Below, piece by piece: positions 34,438 to 44,326 of a DNA stretch of 64,000 nucleotides. Numbering within the stretch: position 1 is the first letter of the stretch; the number at the start of each line of letters is the position of its first letter. This DNA is from Bacillus sp. OxB-1. Its GTDB lineage: Bacteria > Bacillota > Bacilli > Bacillales_A > Planococcaceae. The DNA lies in contig NZ_AP013294.1 in assembly GCF_000829195.1 (NCBI RefSeq), forward strand, positions 916,001 through 980,000. Direction: 5' to 3'. The translations under genes and the position numbers were made by a program. Under the pieces are notes generated by a model, which worked only from the letters and a program-made list of their open reading frames with translations, was not told the DNA's origin and did no database searches.

Positions 34438-36408
34438 TCAATTTCCCCTCTCCGTATGATTTTGAATGACTGTCCTTAACATTTCTTCGGCCTCTTCCAC
34501 CGAATCGACTTCCAATTGGCAAGCCGCATTGGTCAGATGCCCGCCGCCGCCCAGCTCTTCCATGACCAACTGGACATTGAATTCGCCTAAAGACCGGGCA
34601 CTGATCCCAATCTTACCGTCGGCACGCGGTGCAATGACAAACGACGCCGTCACGCCTTGCATCGTCAGCAATATATCGGCCGTCTGTGCAATCAAGACCG
34701 AACCGTAGGCAACCCCATCCGAACCGGTGGCAATGGCGATGCCATCGTCGTCCAAGTCGACGGTCTCGATCAATTTCGACCGTTTGACGTACGTGTCGAT
34801 GTCCTCTTTCAGAAGGCGCTGGACAAGTATCGTGTCCGCGCCGTTTGTCCGAAGATAGGATGCCGCATCAAACGTCCTCGAACCTGTACGGAGCGTAAAG
34901 CTCTTCGTATCGACAATGATGCCGGCCAGAAGTGCGGTTGATTCGAGCATCGTCAGCTTTTCATGTTTCGGTTGATATTCAATCAATTCCGTAACGAGTT
35001 CGGCAGTGGACGAGGCATACGGTTCCATATAGACAAGCATCGTGTTTTTGATGAATTCCTCGCCGCGTCTGTGATGATCGATGACGACCATTTTCTCGGC
35101 CTTGTCCACAATCCGTTCCTCAATGACCATGCTCGGTTTATGGGTATCGACTACAATGACGAGCGATTTGCTCGTCATCATTCCCAATGCCTCATCCGGG
35201 CTGATGAATTGCCGGAAAAGTTCCGGATCGCCTTCGATTTCATCCATCAACCGCGTGACACTGCCATCCAGCTCATTAAAATTGATGACGATGTATCCTT
35301 CTATATTATTCATGCGAGCCATCTTCCTGACACCAATGGATGCACCGATTGCGTCCATATCCGGCATCCGATGCCCCATGACAAACACTTTGTCGCTCCC
35401 TTGGATCAGATCGCGCAACGCATGGGAGATGACACGCGCCCGGACACGCGTCCGTTTTTCCACCGGATTCGTTTTTCCTCCATAGAACTTCAACTTGCCG
35501 TCGGACCGTTTGATGGCGACTTGATCGCCACCCCGGCCTAACACCAAGTCCAAACTGGATTGCGCAAGTTCTCCGAGTTCAATGAGGGAGTCCGATCCCG
35601 TTCCGACCCCGATACTGAGCGTCAGGGAAGTGCTCTGTTTCGCAGTCGTTTCCCGGATTTCATCCAACAGGGAAAACTTCGATTTCTCCAACACCACTAA
35701 CGTCCCTTCATTGAAAACGGCGAGGAACCGATCAGAGGCGATCCGTTTTACGAAGATTCCATTCTTCGTTGCCCAATCATTGACGAGCGAGGTGACAAGG
35801 GAGTTGAGCTGACTTCGCGTTTGGTCGTCCATCGTCTGGGCAACCTCGTCGTAGTTATCGACGAGCAGAATGCCGATCACGGTCCGATCCGCGTCATACA
35901 ACGATTCCATCTCCACTTGTTCCGTCACGTCAAATAAATAAATAAGCTTTTCTTCCACTTTATAAAAAGTATTATACGAGCGATCTCCAACCGTCAGAAG
36001 GGAATGCTCGGATGTTTCACTCTTCACCAAAGACTCGAACTGGCCGGATAAGCTGAGTAATTCTTCGCCGATTAACGTTTCCATGTTGAACATCCTGGCG
36101 GCAAAGGGGTTCGCCCATTCGATCACCTGGTTTTCATTCAATAAAATGATTCCAATCGGCATTTCCAGCAGTGCTTCTTCGCCGACTTTTTTCATACGAT
36201 ACGACAGGGTTTCGATATGTTTTTCCGTTTCGAGATAGGTGCGTTCTTCCGCTTTCCATGCCGCCCCGATGAAAACGGCGAACAGGATGGTGTACACAAG
36301 ACCGAACCAAAAGTTGGATAGAAACAGCAACACAGCCGCCAGGATACCGAGAAGAGAAAGGGCTAGTAATGGATAGCGGATTGCTCTTATTCTAAAAAAA
36401 GACGTCAT
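34438..36408 (-). CDS. gdpP: Cyclic di-AMP phosphodiesterase GdpP
   Basis: 656 residues. Two membrane helices (about 10-55), PAS-like domain (about 75-150), degenerate GGDEF domain (about 165-300), then the DHH/DHHA1 phosphodiesterase with [29 protein letters not shown] and the late [13 protein letters not shown]. Hydrolyses c-di-AMP to pApA and so sets osmolyte and cell-wall physiology. The catalytic DHH is complete. In a yybS-gdpP-rplI-dnaB operon. Confidence 0.96.
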   Translation of the reverse strand: MTSFFRIRAIRYPLLALSLLGILAAVLLFLSNFWFGLVYTILFAVFIGAAWKAEERTYLETEKHIETLSYRMKKVGEEALLEMPIGIILLNENQVIEWANPFAARMFNMETLIGEELLSLSGQFESLVKSETSEHSLLTVGDRSYNTFYKVEEKLIYLFDVTEQVEMESLYDADRTVIGILLVDNYDEVAQTMDDQTRSQLNSLVTSLVNDWATKNGIFVKRIASDRFLAVFNEGTLVVLEKSKFSLLDEIRETTAKQSTSLTLSIGVGTGSDSLIELGELAQSSLDLVLGRGGDQVAIKRSDGKLKFYGGKTNPVEKRTRVRARVISHALRDLIQGSDKVFVMGHRMPDMDAIGASIGVRKMARMNNIEGYIVINFNELDGSVTRLMDEIEGDPELFRQFISPDEALGMMTSKSLVIVVDTHKPSMVIEERIVDKAEKMVVIDHHRRGEEFIKNTMLVYMEPYASSTAELVTELIEYQPKHEKLTMLESTALLAGIIVDTKSFTLRTGSRTFDAASYLRTNGADTILVQRLLKEDIDTYVKRSKLIETVDLDDDGIAIATGSDGVAYGSVLIAQTADILLTMQGVTASFVIAPRADGKIGISARSLGEFNVQLVMEELGGGGHLTNAACQLEVDSVEEAEEMLRTVIQNHTERGN

Positions 36409-36421
36409 CTTTCCCAGCTCC

Positions 36422-37360
36422 TTACTTTGTCTTGTCTCTTCCGATCCAAGCGCGGATATTCACACCCGTGTCTATAATTCCAAGAAACGTCGTTATCGGG
36501 CTCAGCAATAGCGCCAGAACCGTCAGCAGCCCAGTCACAGCCTTCGGGACCTTCATCGTATACATATAGTAATGGATCAGCGAAATTCCTTGCAACAGGA
36601 ACAGGACCCGTAAGATGATGGTCGCATTCATCGTCATCAAATAGAGGTCGGAACCCGGCTCCATTTTGACAAAAAGGGTGATCAGGATCAGAATTCCATA
36701 AACGACCGCCGTGATGAAGGGTAGCTTCATATTCCGGAATGGCGGAAACTTCGGGACTTCATGCCGCAGACGCCGAGCCACCGCCAGATTCAAGGTGACC
36801 AGGATAAAGGCGATTGAAAAGATCCCCAAGATGAAAATGGCCGGGATGGTGTTCTCGTACATGGTGAATGTCGATTCCATCATCTGCTCGTAGCCCTCCG
36901 GCAGTCCACCGAACGTCCTCATCGTTTCCATCATTTGGTCTTGCATTTCGCGGAGAATACGGAACAGTTCCTCCACAAAGTTGAATTGGAATAAGAACAC
37001 GGCCCCTACATACATAAGGATAGTAGTAATCAGTAAAGACAAAGCGGATGCCATGAAGATATATAATTTCGATCTTCCCAGCTTGACAGTTTCCCCGATC
37101 ACGAAACCGATCAGGCCGAGGATAAAAGCGAGCGGAACCAGGAAGAGCCCCCCGACCAACATCGACAGCAGCACACCTGCAAACGTAACGAGCAGGGACG
37201 ATGCCCGGTCATAGGTGAGCCGGTATAACAGGATCGGCAACGGGATGAAGAGCATCGTCACATTTCCGATAAAGGGCACATAGAGAGAGACCGCAAGCAA
37301 GACTGCAAAGAGTGCAATCATCATCGCCCCATATGTGATCTTTCTTGCATTATCTGGCAT
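36422..37360 (-). CDS. yybS: YybS family membrane protein (DUF2232)
   Basis: 312 residues from ATG 37360 (GGAGGAACGAACCT upstream); upstream codons lack a ribosome site. About eight hydrophobic helices; the fold resembles S components of ECF transporters, substrate unknown. Always next to gdpP in Bacillales, 13 bp apart here. Confidence 0.9.
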   Translation of the reverse strand: MPDNARKITYGAMMIALFAVLLAVSLYVPFIGNVTMLFIPLPILLYRLTYDRASSLLVTFAGVLLSMLVGGLFLVPLAFILGLIGFVIGETVKLGRSKLYIFMASALSLLITTILMYVGAVFLFQFNFVEELFRILREMQDQMMETMRTFGGLPEGYEQMMESTFTMYENTIPAIFILGIFSIAFILVTLNLAVARRLRHEVPKFPPFRNMKLPFITAVVYGILILITLFVKMEPGSDLYLMTMNATIILRVLFLLQGISLIHYYMYTMKVPKAVTGLLTVLALLLSPITTFLGIIDTGVNIRAWIGRDKTK

Positions 37361-37506
37361 AGGTTCGTTCCTCCGGTCAGCAGCAGGGAACTTCACATTC
37401 ACCTGTTCTGATTTTATTTCCCTCAATCTTTCAATTGTATCATGCTTTTTTCATTTAGACCAAAATCGGAACGTACATTCCTGTTAAGCAGTGACATGAA
37501 AAGAGC

Positions 37507-37550
37507 AAAAAACCGCCTGTAAGCCGGATGTGCCGGACTGACAAGGCGGT
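37507..37550 (-). terminator. Terminator of the rpsF-ssb-rpsR operon
   Basis: ACCGCCTTGTCAGTCCGGC and GCCGGCTTACAGGCGGT-type arms pair over most of their length, followed by TTTTTT on the minus strand. Confidence 0.85.
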
Positions 37551-37564
37551 CATGATGAAAGAAA

Positions 37565-37801
37565 TTATTTATCTTCCGCTACGAAAGGAAGAAGTGCCAT
37601 GATACGTGCGCGTTTGATAGCAGTTGTCAACTTACGTTGGTACTTCGCGCTTGTTCCTGTCACACGGCGAGGTAAGATTTTTCCACGCTCAGAAATGAAT
37701 TTCTTGAGTAGGTCAGTATCTTTATAATCAATGTGTGTAATGTTGTTAGATGTAAAATAACAAACTTTACGGCGTCTTTTGCCTCCACGACGTGGTGCCA
37801 T
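37565..37801 (-). CDS. rpsR: 30S ribosomal protein S18
   Basis: 78 residues. [20 protein letters not shown] start, [20 protein letters not shown] and [20 protein letters not shown], the full S18 signature. Pairs with S6 in the small subunit platform. Final gene of the rpsF-ssb-rpsR operon. Confidence 0.98.
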   Translation of the reverse strand: MAPRRGGKRRRKVCYFTSNNITHIDYKDTDLLKKFISERGKILPRRVTGTSAKYQRKLTTAIKRARIMALLPFVAEDK

Positions 37802-37849
37802 ATCGTATTCCCTCCTTGTTCATTTAGATTCGTCCGCTGCTGCCCGATC

Positions 37850-38371
37850 TTAGAACGGCAGGTCGTCATCCGATACTTCAATCGGACCGCCTGCCGAAAA
37901 CGGATCATCATCGGTACGTGTATAGTTCTGCTGACTCGGTTGGTGTTGTGGTTGATTGGGCTGGTAGTACGGTTGGTTGTTCTGCGGCTGGCCGCCATAC
38001 GACGGTGCGCCTTGTTGGTAAGATCCGGTTCTTTCCGTGTTCGCGCTGGCATTGCGCGGTTCCAAGAACTGCGTACTGTCGGCGACGACCTCGGTTGTGT
38101 ACACGCGCTTGCCGTCTTGTCCTTCGAAGCTGCCCGTCTGAATACGGCCATCCACTCCGACAAGACTGCCTTTTCTTAAAAAGTTCGCGATGTTCTCGGC
38201 CTGTTTCCGCCATGCAACGCAATTGATGAAATCCGCTTCCCGTTCACCTGACTGGTTCTGGAAAGCCCGATTGACCGCCAATGTGAAGCGGACAACGGCA
38301 ATGCCTGTCTGCGTATAACGGAGTTCCGGATCTTTGGTCAACCTTCCTACTAAAACAACTCGGTTAATCAA
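37850..38371 (-). CDS. ssb: Single-stranded DNA-binding protein
   Basis: 173 residues. OB fold (about 1-108) with [20 protein letters not shown], then a Gln/Asn/Pro-rich linker and the acidic tip DDDLPF that recruits repair and replication partners. The start codon is TTG (38371-38369) with GGGAGG at correct distance; no ATG fits, and the homologue start MINRVVLVG agrees. Confidence 0.97.
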   Translation of the reverse strand: MINRVVLVGRLTKDPELRYTQTGIAVVRFTLAVNRAFQNQSGEREADFINCVAWRKQAENIANFLRKGSLVGVDGRIQTGSFEGQDGKRVYTTEVVADSTQFLEPRNASANTERTGSYQQGAPSYGGQPQNNQPYYQPNQPQHQPSQQNYTRTDDDPFSAGGPIEVSDDDLPF

Positions 38372-38418
38372 TACAATTCAACCTCCCTCATCATTTTGTA
38401 AGTGCCACTCTATTTGAA

Positions 38419-38706
38419 TTATTTCTCAAGGCGAACAGCCATATGACGAAGGATATCTTCGTTGATGTTCGCTAGACGTGTAAACTCATCGATTGCTTCA
38501 GTTCCTGCGTTCACTTTTACAAGTTGGTAGAAACCTTCATGCAAGTCGTCGATTTCATATGCAAGACGGCGCTTGCCCCACTCTTTCGACTCGATGATCT
38601 CCGCTCCATTCGAAGTAAGGATTTCATCATAACGGTCGATCAATGCTTTTTTCGCCTCATCTTCTACCGTTGGGCGGATAATGTACATGATTTCGTACGT
38701 TCTCAT
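38419..38706 (-). CDS. rpsF: 30S ribosomal protein S6
   Basis: 95 residues. [20 protein letters not shown], then [20 protein letters not shown] and [11 protein letters not shown]. First gene of the operon. With S18 it can bind its own mRNA leader and repress the operon; the structure is visible upstream. Confidence 0.98.
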   Translation of the reverse strand: MRTYEIMYIIRPTVEDEAKKALIDRYDEILTSNGAEIIESKEWGKRRLAYEIDDLHEGFYQLVKVNAGTEAIDEFTRLANINEDILRHMAVRLEK

Positions 38707-38727
38707 CTTCAGTCACCTCCTTATGGA

Positions 38728-38756
38728 CTTGGGCCCTGCTGTGACCAGCGGGCAAG
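38728..38756 (-). promoter_or_regulatory. S6:S18-type autoregulatory leader of rpsF
   Basis: On the minus strand the leader folds as CTTG-CCC-GCTG-loop-CAGC-A-GGG-CC-CAAG, a hairpin with unpaired C residues and an outer CTTG/CAAG helix, about 20 bases before the ribosome site. This resembles the known bacterial S6:S18-binding motif with a conserved C-rich bulge. Confidence 0.6.
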
Positions 38757-38788
38757 GAGTAAGTAATGTTTATTACTCACATCAACAC

Positions 38789-38817
38789 ATTCTACCACAT
38801 CTCCGTTAGGCTTACAA
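38789..38817 (-). promoter_or_regulatory. SigA-type promoter of rpsF-ssb-rpsR
   Basis: TTGTAA (-35), 17 bases, TAGAAT (-10), reading toward rpsF, with the leader hairpin just downstream. Confidence 0.65.
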
Positions 38818-38926
38818 CTTTTTTTCTTGTATAATGGTGACAGTCACCTAAACAACTTGGAAACGATTCCGAATTGTCCGGAATTTGTAAAGGTGATACC
38901 TTTACAATGAGGCAGGTGATGGGAAG

Positions 38927-39502
38927 ATGGATGAGCAAAACATACCGGATCATATCGTGGAACTGGATCTGCCAAAAGTGGCGAAGTTCAGTATGCTGCT
39001 GACGGGAGTGGCCCTAGTTCTTTTATTCGCGGTGAAAGTATGGATCGACAAAGGATTTTCAATCGAAATCACGCTTTGGAATACGCTGTTATTCATCGTC
39101 GGTTATGTAGTATTGATCGTATTGCATGAAGGATTCCATTTGCTCGGATTCCGCATTTTTGGCAACGTGCCCTGGAAGCGGATGGTTGTCGGGGTCAATT
39201 GGAAGATGGGGGTCGCCTATGCAACAACCGACCAATTGATGACGAACCGGGCCATCCGAAAAGCATTGCTCCTGCCGTTCTGGACAACGGGAGTGGTGCC
39301 GGCCATTGCCGGCCTCGCCATGAGCAACGGCCTTCTGTTAGGGCTGGCCGCTTTCCTGATCGGCGGGGCGGCGGGGGACTTCGCCATGTACCGGGAACTG
39401 CGGAAGTTGCCGGATGAGTGGCTTGTGAAAGATGACCCCGAAATGCCTAAGCTGTATTTATTCAGACCTGAGAGTGGAATCCAAAGGGGACATGAAACAT
39501 AA
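38927..39502 (+). CDS. DUF3267 membrane protein with HExxH motif
   Basis: 191 residues. Four or more membrane helices; the second carries VLIVLHEGFHLLGF, the HExxH zinc-protease signature of DUF3267. Probably an integral membrane metalloprotease-like protein, substrate unknown. Only plus-strand gene in this block, opposite to rpsF and ychF. GGCAGGTGATGGGAAG precedes the ATG. The 21-bp repeat array starts two bases after its stop codon. Confidence 0.8.
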   Translation: MDEQNIPDHIVELDLPKVAKFSMLLTGVALVLLFAVKVWIDKGFSIEITLWNTLLFIVGYVVLIVLHEGFHLLGFRIFGNVPWKRMVVGVNWKMGVAYATTDQLMTNRAIRKALLLPFWTTGVVPAIAGLAMSNGLLLGLAAFLIGGAAGDFAMYRELRKLPDEWLVKDDPEMPKLYLFRPESGIQRGHET

Positions 39503-39504
39503 AG

Positions 39505-39680
39505 TGATGAGCAACGGGCATGGCTTATGAGCACGGTACACGGAGTTATAAGCGCGGAGATACGACTTTGGGCACGGTGCACGGAGTTATAAGCACAGAG
39601 CTTCGACTTATGGGCCTGGAACGCAGAGTTACAAGCGCGAGACCTCGACTTATGAGCGCACCCCGGATATTTACCAGCCC
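39505..39680. repeat. Array of about eight 21-bp repeats after the DUF3267 gene
   Basis: Units such as TATGAGCACGGTACACGGAGT, TATAAGCGCGGAGATACGACT and TACAAGCGCGAGACCTCGACT, 21 bp each (one of 20). The core TATRAGCGC is shared with the array at 24554-25056, and ends vary as GGAGT or CGACT in alternation. The last unit is followed by TTACCAGCCC, also seen at the end of the third array. Confidence 0.9.
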
Positions 39681-39690
39681 CTAAAAATAA

Positions 39691-39724
39691 AGCCCTGCCG
39701 CGAGATTCCACGGCAGGGCTTCTT
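39691..39724. terminator. Bidirectional terminator between DUF3267 gene and ychF
   Basis: AGCCCTGCCG-CGAGATTCCA-CGGCAGGGCT, 10-bp perfect stem with short T/A runs. Confidence 0.8.
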
Positions 39725-39733
39725 ACTATTCAA

Positions 39734-40834
39734 TCAAACATTAAAGCGGAACAACATGACGTCTCCGTCTTTGACGATGTATTCTTTACCTTCGAGGCGA
39801 ACTTTTCCGGCTTCTTTGGCGGACGCCATGGAGCCAGCTTCTACGAGATCGTCGTAGGCGACAGTTTCTGCCCGGATGAACCCGCGCTCAAAGTCGGTGT
39901 GGATAATGCCCGCACATTGCGGCGCTTTCATCCCTTTTCGGAAAGTCCAAGCCCGGACTTCCTGCACGCCCGCTGTGAAATACGTGGCCAACCCGAGAAG
40001 ATGGTAAGCAGCTCTGATCAATTGATCCAATCCCGACTCCTTGATGCCGAGCTCTTCTAGGAACATGGCTTTCTCTTCGTCTTCCAGCTCCGCCATTTCT
40101 TCCTCGATTTTCGCGCACACTACGATGACTTGCGCATTGTCTTTCTCCGCAAATTCCCGGACAGCTTGGACATATTCATTGTTGTCCGCATCGGCAATTT
40201 CATCTTCCGATACATTCGCCACGTAGAGCATCGGCTTGATCGTCAACAAGTGCATGCCTTTGACGACATTATACTCATCCTCGGACAATTCCACCGAACG
40301 TGCCGGTCTCTCTTCTTCGAACGCCGCTTTCAGTTTCAATAAAACCGGTTCTTCGATCATGGCCTCTTTGTCTTTCTGTTTGGCCATCTTCGATACGCGG
40401 ACTAAACGCTTGTCGACACTCTCCATATCAGCCAAGATCAATTCCAAATTGATGATTTCGATATCGGCGATCGGATCGACTTTCCCGGAAACGTGTGTAA
40501 TGTTTTCATCCGCGAAACAACGGACGACTTGGCAAATGGCATCCACTTCCCGGATGTGGGAAAGGAATTTATTCCCCAATCCTTCTCCTTTGCTCGCCCC
40601 TTCGACAATCCCCGCAATATCGGTGAACTCGAAAGCGGTTGGTACCGTCTTTTTCGGAGTGACCAACTCGGTCAACTTTTGCAACCGTTCGTCCGGCACC
40701 TCGACAATGCCGACGTTCGGATCAATCGTACAGAACGGATAGTTCGCCGCTTCCGCCCCTGCCTTTGTAATTGCATTGAACAACGTCGATTTCCCCACGT
40801 TTGGCAGGCCGACAATCCCAGCTGTTAACGCCAT
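39734..40834 (-). CDS. ychF: Redox-sensitive ribosome-associated ATPase YchF
   Basis: 366 residues from ATG 40834 ([20 protein letters not shown]), the normal YchF size. P-loop GLPNVGKS, switch [14 protein letters not shown], then coiled coil and a C-terminal TGS domain (ending [17 protein letters not shown]). Obg-like protein that prefers ATP over GTP and associates with ribosomes. Confidence 0.97.
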   Translation of the reverse strand: MALTAGIVGLPNVGKSTLFNAITKAGAEAANYPFCTIDPNVGIVEVPDERLQKLTELVTPKKTVPTAFEFTDIAGIVEGASKGEGLGNKFLSHIREVDAICQVVRCFADENITHVSGKVDPIADIEIINLELILADMESVDKRLVRVSKMAKQKDKEAMIEEPVLLKLKAAFEEERPARSVELSEDEYNVVKGMHLLTIKPMLYVANVSEDEIADADNNEYVQAVREFAEKDNAQVIVVCAKIEEEMAELEDEEKAMFLEELGIKESGLDQLIRAAYHLLGLATYFTAGVQEVRAWTFRKGMKAPQCAGIIHTDFERGFIRAETVAYDDLVEAGSMASAKEAGKVRLEGKEYIVKDGDVMLFRFNV

Positions 40835-40925
40835 TGTTTCCACAACCTTTCCATATATATCAATTCAAATGATTTCCTAGTCAACTCTTCCATTATAAGG
40901 ACAACAAACCGGGATGTCTATCCGT

Positions 40926-41123
40926 TCAAGCCTCTGGTTCGGCTTTCACTAGCACTTTTTTCATCTTTTTGGAAAACTCGTTTCGTGGAATCATGACACT
41001 ATGTCCGCAGCCTTCGCATTTAATGCGGATATCGGCACCCATGCGGATGATTTTCCAAGCATTCGTTCCGCACGGATGTTGCTTTTTCATTTCCACAATA
41101 TCGTGCAGGCCAAATTCCTTCAT
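40926..41123 (-). CDS. yyzM: DUF951 family protein (YyzM)
   Basis: 65 residues. MKEFGLHDIVEMKKQHPCGT followed by CEGCGHSVMIPR; with the earlier HPCG these Cys residues can form a zinc site. Function unknown, position between ychF and mscS-like gene conserved in Bacillales. Start ATG 41123; a GTG three codons earlier is possible. Confidence 0.9.
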   Translation of the reverse strand: MKEFGLHDIVEMKKQHPCGTNAWKIIRMGADIRIKCEGCGHSVMIPRNEFSKKMKKVLVKAEPEA

Positions 41124-41141
41124 CCTTCCCACATCCCTTTC

Positions 41142-42014
41142 CTATGAACTGGTAAATGATTTCGTAATGATTGTCGGGTAAGGGATTTGAATCCCTTCCA
41201 AATCCAAATACTTCTTCAAGCCAACTGCAATCAGTCGCGCACAATCATAATGCTTCATCGGCTGCGTCTCCGCAATAATGCGGACCGTCATATCGGTGTC
41301 GGTGAATTCCTGTGCACCAATCAGCTTGGGCGCCTTGATGAACTCTTCATGTCCACTCGGCAAATTGGCCAAATAGCTCTCCATCAAGCTTTCCGTCTTT
41401 TCGATGCCGACCTCGAAAGGAATGTGTACATCGACGATGGCCAATGAGTTTTCCAATGAGTAATTGACCACTTGGGTGATCCCGCCGTTCGGAATGATGG
41501 ACACTTCCCCCGTCGGCGATTTAACCTTCGTCGTGCGCAATCCGATTTCCTCAACCGTTCCTTCAGCCGATCCGATTTTCACGTAATCCCCGACGGAAAA
41601 CTGATCCTCGAATAGGATGAAAAAGCCGGTAATGACGTCTTTCACTAAACTCTGCGCCCCGAAACCGACTGCCAGCCCAAGCACTCCAGCACCCGCCAGC
41701 AGTCCCCTGACATCCATGAATTCAGAGAGGATCGCTAAGATGGCGGAAAAATAAATGATATAGGAAAGTGTATTCTCCAGCAGTCGAAGAAGCGTGATTT
41801 CTCTTCGTTCTGAATGACGGAGCGGTCCTTTCCATTTCAGCTTAAAAATACGGTTGATAAAAGCTTTTCCCAATCTAACGGCTAGCACCGCAAGCAAAAC
41901 GATGATAAATATCTCTAAGGATGTCTTCCCTATTTCTTCCCAAGTCTCTTGACTGAATAGGAACTTGCTCGCTTGTTCCACCTTTTCAGGAATATCTATT
42001 GCTGGTGAAGCCAC
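41142..42014 (-). CDS. Small-conductance mechanosensitive channel family protein
   Basis: About 290 residues. Start is likely GTG 42014 behind GGAAGGGAGAG; an ATG 22 codons upstream lacks a ribosome site. Three membrane helices; the third is the pore-lining GLLAGAGVLGLAVGFGAQSL typical of MscS, followed by the beta domain (FEDQFSVGDYVKIGSAEGTV) and the C-terminal domain. Releases solutes under hypo-osmotic shock. Confidence 0.9.
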   Translation of the reverse strand: MASPAIDIPEKVEQASKFLFSQETWEEIGKTSLEIFIIVLLAVLAVRLGKAFINRIFKLKWKGPLRHSERREITLLRLLENTLSYIIYFSAILAILSEFMDVRGLLAGAGVLGLAVGFGAQSLVKDVITGFFILFEDQFSVGDYVKIGSAEGTVEEIGLRTTKVKSPTGEVSIIPNGGITQVVNYSLENSLAIVDVHIPFEVGIEKTESLMESYLANLPSGHEEFIKAPKLIGAQEFTDTDMTVRIIAETQPMKHYDCARLIAVGLKKYLDLEGIQIPYPTIITKSFTSS

Positions 42015-42112
42015 TAATTCTTCTCTCCCTTCCGTATAATTATCTGAAAATTGGCGTAAACTGCATGGAGGAATCTTCATGCGTTTTTAAAACAAATGAT
42101 TGGAGTTTTTCT

Positions 42113-42667
42113 ATGCATGCTATGATTGCTTCATCTCATGATTACCGGATCCACTATAAGGAGACAGGAGTCGTCTGGAAATTAAGTTCTTTATTCCTCC
42201 AGCATATCCCGTTTGCCTCCAAAGAAATCGTGTTTTTCTGCATTGGCACCGATCGTTCGACAGGCGATTCTCTCGGCCCATTGACAGGTTTGCATCTTTC
42301 GGAAAGTCCGCTTTTCCCTTTTCCCGTCGTCGGGACATTGGAAAATCCCTTGCATGCTCTTAACTTGCAACAGCATTTGGATGCTTGCAAGGAAGCCAAT
42401 CCGGATGCCTTCATTGTCGCCATCGACGCCTGCCTTGGGAAAGGGAGTTCCATCGGACAATTGCTTTTCCATAGCGGTCCCATCCAACCCGGAAAAGCGG
42501 TGGGCAAGGAGCTGCCTCCCGTCGGAGATGTCTCCATCAAAGGGATTGTCAATATCGGCGGATTCATGGAGCATGCGGTCCTGCAGAGCACCCGCCTCCA
42601 CTTGCCCTATGAAATGAGCCGGGTCATTGCACGCGCCCTACAACTCGCTTACAATCGCAATGCTTGA
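42113..42667 (+). CDS. yyaC: YyaC-type spore protein, putative germination-related peptidase
   Basis: About 184 residues from ATG 42113 (TTGGAG at normal spacing); ATG 42065 would give 200 but has no ribosome site. Shows VFFCIGTDRSTGDSLGPLTG and DAFIVAIDACLG, then SIKGIVNIGGFMEHAVLQST, the signature of the YyaC/GPR-like hydrogenase-maturation-type fold. In B. subtilis it is a sporulation gene at the same locus. Its presence supports a spore-forming host. Confidence 0.88.
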   Translation: MHAMIASSHDYRIHYKETGVVWKLSSLFLQHIPFASKEIVFFCIGTDRSTGDSLGPLTGLHLSESPLFPFPVVGTLENPLHALNLQQHLDACKEANPDAFIVAIDACLGKGSSIGQLLFHSGPIQPGKAVGKELPPVGDVSIKGIVNIGGFMEHAVLQSTRLHLPYEMSRVIARALQLAYNRNA

Positions 42668-42668
42668 T

Positions 42669-43376
42669 TCAAAACAAAAAGACAATCGTCACAATAATCC
42701 CGACTACGAAGATTCCTGGGATTAGATTGGCGACACGGATTTTTGTCAACCCGAGCAAGTTCAATCCGATGGCTGCAATCATCAGTCCCCCCGTCGCTGT
42801 CATCTCAGATATGAAAAACTGCAACAGCTCGTCCGGCACAATGCGGCCAATTTGCGTTGAAAACAATGTGATGAGCCCTTGGTATACCAATACAGGTATC
42901 GCTGCAAAAGCAACACCGATGCCTAAAGTCGAACTGAGGATAATCGCAGTGAATCCGTCTATGATCCCTTTCATGACAAGGACATCGTGATCATTGCGAA
43001 GACCGCTATCGATTGCTCCGATAATGGCCATCGATCCTACAACGAAAATGAGAGTGGCTGTCACAAAGCCTTGCGAAATCCCAAGCCCTTTCGTATCCGA
43101 TGCTGGCATTTTGGATTCAATCCAATCGCCAAGTTCATTCACTTTCTTGTCCAAATCAAGCCATTCCCCCAGAACCGCCCCTAAGACAATGGAAATGATG
43201 ACGATTAAAATTTGTGTACTTTCAAAAGTCATCTGTAATCCAATCGCAACGACAGCTAATCCAATTCCATACATAACCGTTTCTCTCATCTTTTCGGGGA
43301 TATTATGTAGAAACCTTCCGATCAATGCCCCGGCCAGAATTAAAAAGAAGTTGACTAACGTTCCAAACAGCACCAT
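42669..43376 (-). CDS. DUF554 membrane protein
   Basis: About 235 residues, seven hydrophobic helices. VLFGTLVNFFLILAGALIGR start, LGISQGFVTATLIFVVGSMA and AIIGAIDSG match the DUF554 (YdfK/YqgA) family of putative channels or transporters of unknown substrate. ATG 43376 chosen by homology; an ATG three codons upstream is possible. Stops one base after the converging yyaC. Confidence 0.88.
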   Translation of the reverse strand: MVLFGTLVNFFLILAGALIGRFLHNIPEKMRETVMYGIGLAVVAIGLQMTFESTQILIVIISIVLGAVLGEWLDLDKKVNELGDWIESKMPASDTKGLGISQGFVTATLIFVVGSMAIIGAIDSGLRNDHDVLVMKGIIDGFTAIILSSTLGIGVAFAAIPVLVYQGLITLFSTQIGRIVPDELLQFFISEMTATGGLMIAAIGLNLLGLTKIRVANLIPGIFVVGIIVTIVFLF

Positions 43377-43446
43377 GACTTCCATTCACCTTCTAACCAA
43401 TTACATCTCTGTGCAATTGTAACTAAAATTCATGACAAGTTAAAAA

Positions 43447-43481
43447 TAAAACCTATTCTGCCCATATCGCAAAATAGGTAC
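43447..43481 (-). terminator. Terminator of soj-spo0J
   Basis: ACCTATTTTGC and GCAGAATAGGT arms on the minus strand, followed by TTTTATTTTT. Confidence 0.7.
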
Positions 43482-43486
43482 GGTCC

Positions 43487-44326
43487 TCAATCATTGAGTA
43501 ATTCAAGAATCCGATCCAAGTCTTCTTCGGAGAAAAATTCGATTTCAATTTTCCCTTTGTTTTTCGTCTTTTTAATGGTAACATTCGTCCCGAAGTACTC
43601 TCTTAAATTAGTTTCTTGCTCTACTAGGAAAATATCTTTCTTTTTATCCTGCTTTGTTTCACGTGGAACATCTTCATTTAAACGTTGCACAAGTTTCTCA
43701 AGTTGCCGGACATTCAGGCCTTCTTCAATCGTCCTTTCAGCAACAGGGAGTATCTGTTCTTTCCGACGGAGGCCTAATAATGTCCGGCCATGCCCCATGG
43801 AGAGCTTATGGTCAGTAATATAATTCCTGATTTTCTCAGGTAAAGATAGAAGCCGGATATGATTCGCTATATGAGGTCTGCTTTTTCCAAGTCTGAATGC
43901 AAGTTGCTCTTGGGTCAGATTCAAATTATCCATCAAATTTTGATAGGCTTCCGCTTCCTCAATCGGCGTGAGGTCTTCTCGCTGCAAGTTCTCGAGAATT
44001 GCCAGTTCCATCATTTCAGTATCCGTCAATTCACGAACGACAGCAGGCACTTCTTTCAGACCGGCCAATTTAGCTGCCCGAAAACGCCTCTCTCCGACTA
44101 CTATTTGGTAAGTCGTCCCCATCTTGCGCAAGATGATCGGTTGAAGGATACCGTGCTCTTTAATGGAGTCGCTCAATTCCTGTATTGCCGTTTCATCGAA
44201 TTTTTTTCTAGGCTGGTACGGGTTTACTTTGATACTTTTCACATGAACTTGTTCAATCGTTTCCCCTTTTGCCATAGACTCGCCGGGGAATAAAGCATTT
44301 AATCCTCTTCCAAGCCCTTTAGCCAT
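43487..44326 (-). CDS. spo0J: Chromosome partitioning protein ParB (Spo0J)
   Basis: 279 residues. N-terminal CTPase/ParB domain (GERRFRAAKLAGLKEVPAVV), helix-turn-helix (LTQEQLAFRLGKSRPHIANH) and C-terminal dimer domain. Loads as a CTP-driven clamp at parS, recruits SMC, and in Bacillus controls Soj and sporulation. Its own coding sequence holds a parS site (43655-43670). Overlaps soj by 8 bp. Confidence 0.97.
   Translation of the reverse strand: MAKGLGRGLNALFPGESMAKGETIEQVHVKSIKVNPYQPRKKFDETAIQELSDSIKEHGILQPIILRKMGTTYQIVVGERRFRAAKLAGLKEVPAVVRELTDTEMMELAILENLQREDLTPIEEAEAYQNLMDNLNLTQEQLAFRLGKSRPHIANHIRLLSLPEKIRNYITDHKLSMGHGRTLLGLRRKEQILPVAERTIEEGLNVRQLEKLVQRLNEDVPRETKQDKKKDIFLVEQETNLREYFGTNVTIKKTKNKGKIEIEFFSEEDLDRILELLND
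43655..43670. promoter_or_regulatory. parS site inside spo0J
   Basis: TGTTTCACGTGGAACA, 15 of 16 matches to the consensus TGTTNCACGTGAAACA. A parS inside spo0J is also found in B. subtilis. Confidence 0.88.
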
